Positions 5,069 through 5,201 of a stretch of DNA of 5,201 bases are shown here, piece after piece. The number at the start of each line of letters is the position of its first letter. Positions within the stretch are counted from its first letter, which is position 1. The notes under the pieces are model-generated. The model made no database searches. It worked only from the letters and a program-made list of their open reading frames with translations, and was not told where the DNA came from. Position numbers and translations under genes: made by a program. Origin of the DNA: Candidatus Sulfopaludibacter sp. SbA3. GTDB taxonomy: Bacteria > Acidobacteriota > Terriglobia > 20CM-2-55-15. Location of the stretch: assembly GCA_945861845.1 (NCBI GenBank), contig CAMAWS010000275.1, positions 1 through 5,201 on the forward strand. The letters are read 5' to 3'.

Positions 5069-5201
5069 ATGCTGTCACGAGAAGAAAACGACCTGCTTAC
5101 CCAGACAGGCGCCGGAACGCCAGCCGGCGCCTATTTCCGCAGTTACTGGCTTCCGGCACTGCTTGCCGAAGAGGTACCCGCCCCCGATTGCCCTCCTGTA
5201 A
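5069..5201 (+). CDS. Rieske [2Fe-2S] aromatic-ring oxygenase, large subunit N terminus (3' partial)
   Basis: The first 44 codons before the window ends read MLSREENDLLTQTGAGTPAG, then a YFRSYWLPAL segment and E-VPAPDCPPV. This is the characteristic start of the phthalate 4,5-dioxygenase-like branch of Rieske oxygenase alpha subunits (pattern MLS-E-N-LLT-x-GPGTPMG-x-x-R-YW-PAL-x-SEL-PDCPPV). Such enzymes hydroxylate aromatic or N-/O-alkyl substrates using electrons from a reductase. The Rieske C-x-H..C-x2-H motif and the mononuclear iron site lie beyond the window, so activity cannot be judged. The ATG follows the small gene by 10 bases; the spacer has only a weak GAGATAAG as ribosome binding site, suggesting translational coupling. 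The substrate is unknown. Confidence 0.85.
   Translation, partial: MLSREENDLLTQTGAGTPAGAYFRSYWLPALLAEEVPAPDCPPV

Overview
The window looks like chromosomal DNA of a free-living acidobacterium, most likely of the Solibacter/Bryobacter type. The main clue is the C-terminal domain of the first gene. It has the pattern of the 'Solibacter uncharacterized C-terminal domain' (TIGR03437-like: an L-x-PG start, a G-x-x-L-A turn, a LP..L.G..VTLNG strand and a LLYVSSQEI.GQVP strand), which is overwhelmingly found in Acidobacteria. The moderately high GC content and the mix of DUF6152, DUF6644 and Rieske oxygenase genes fit that assignment. No RNA gene, IS element, integrase, CRISPR array or phage gene was seen.

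Layout. (1) Positions 2-1060, plus strand: the 3' part of a purple-acid-phosphatase-type metallophosphoesterase carrying the acidobacterial C-terminal domain; its N terminus lies outside the window. (2) 1117-3219, plus strand: a 700-residue protein of unknown function with a glycine-zipper hydrophobic segment, a long Thr/Ser/Gly/Ala-rich linker and a cysteine-containing C terminus. It has its own ribosome binding site and an extended -10 promoter. (3) 3216-4631, minus strand: a two-gene unit. An eight-helix membrane protein (DUF2231-like half plus DUF6644-like half) comes first, followed by a small exported DUF6152 protein. The DUF6152 gene and the 700-residue gene converge and their stop codons overlap. 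(4) 4632-4767: a divergent promoter region. (5) 4768-5201, plus strand: a 96-residue acidic helical protein of unknown function, then after 10 bases the first 44 codons of a Rieske-type aromatic-ring oxygenase that runs off the window.

How they may work together. The exported DUF6152 protein (mature N terminus His-His) and the histidine-containing membrane protein probably form one envelope module. A copper- or haem-related role by analogy with CopC/CopD is my inference, not something the sequence proves. The 96-residue protein is probably co-transcribed with the Rieske oxygenase and may be an accessory to it. The phosphatase and the 700-residue protein show no clear functional tie to the other genes. 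The least explained object is the 700-residue protein.
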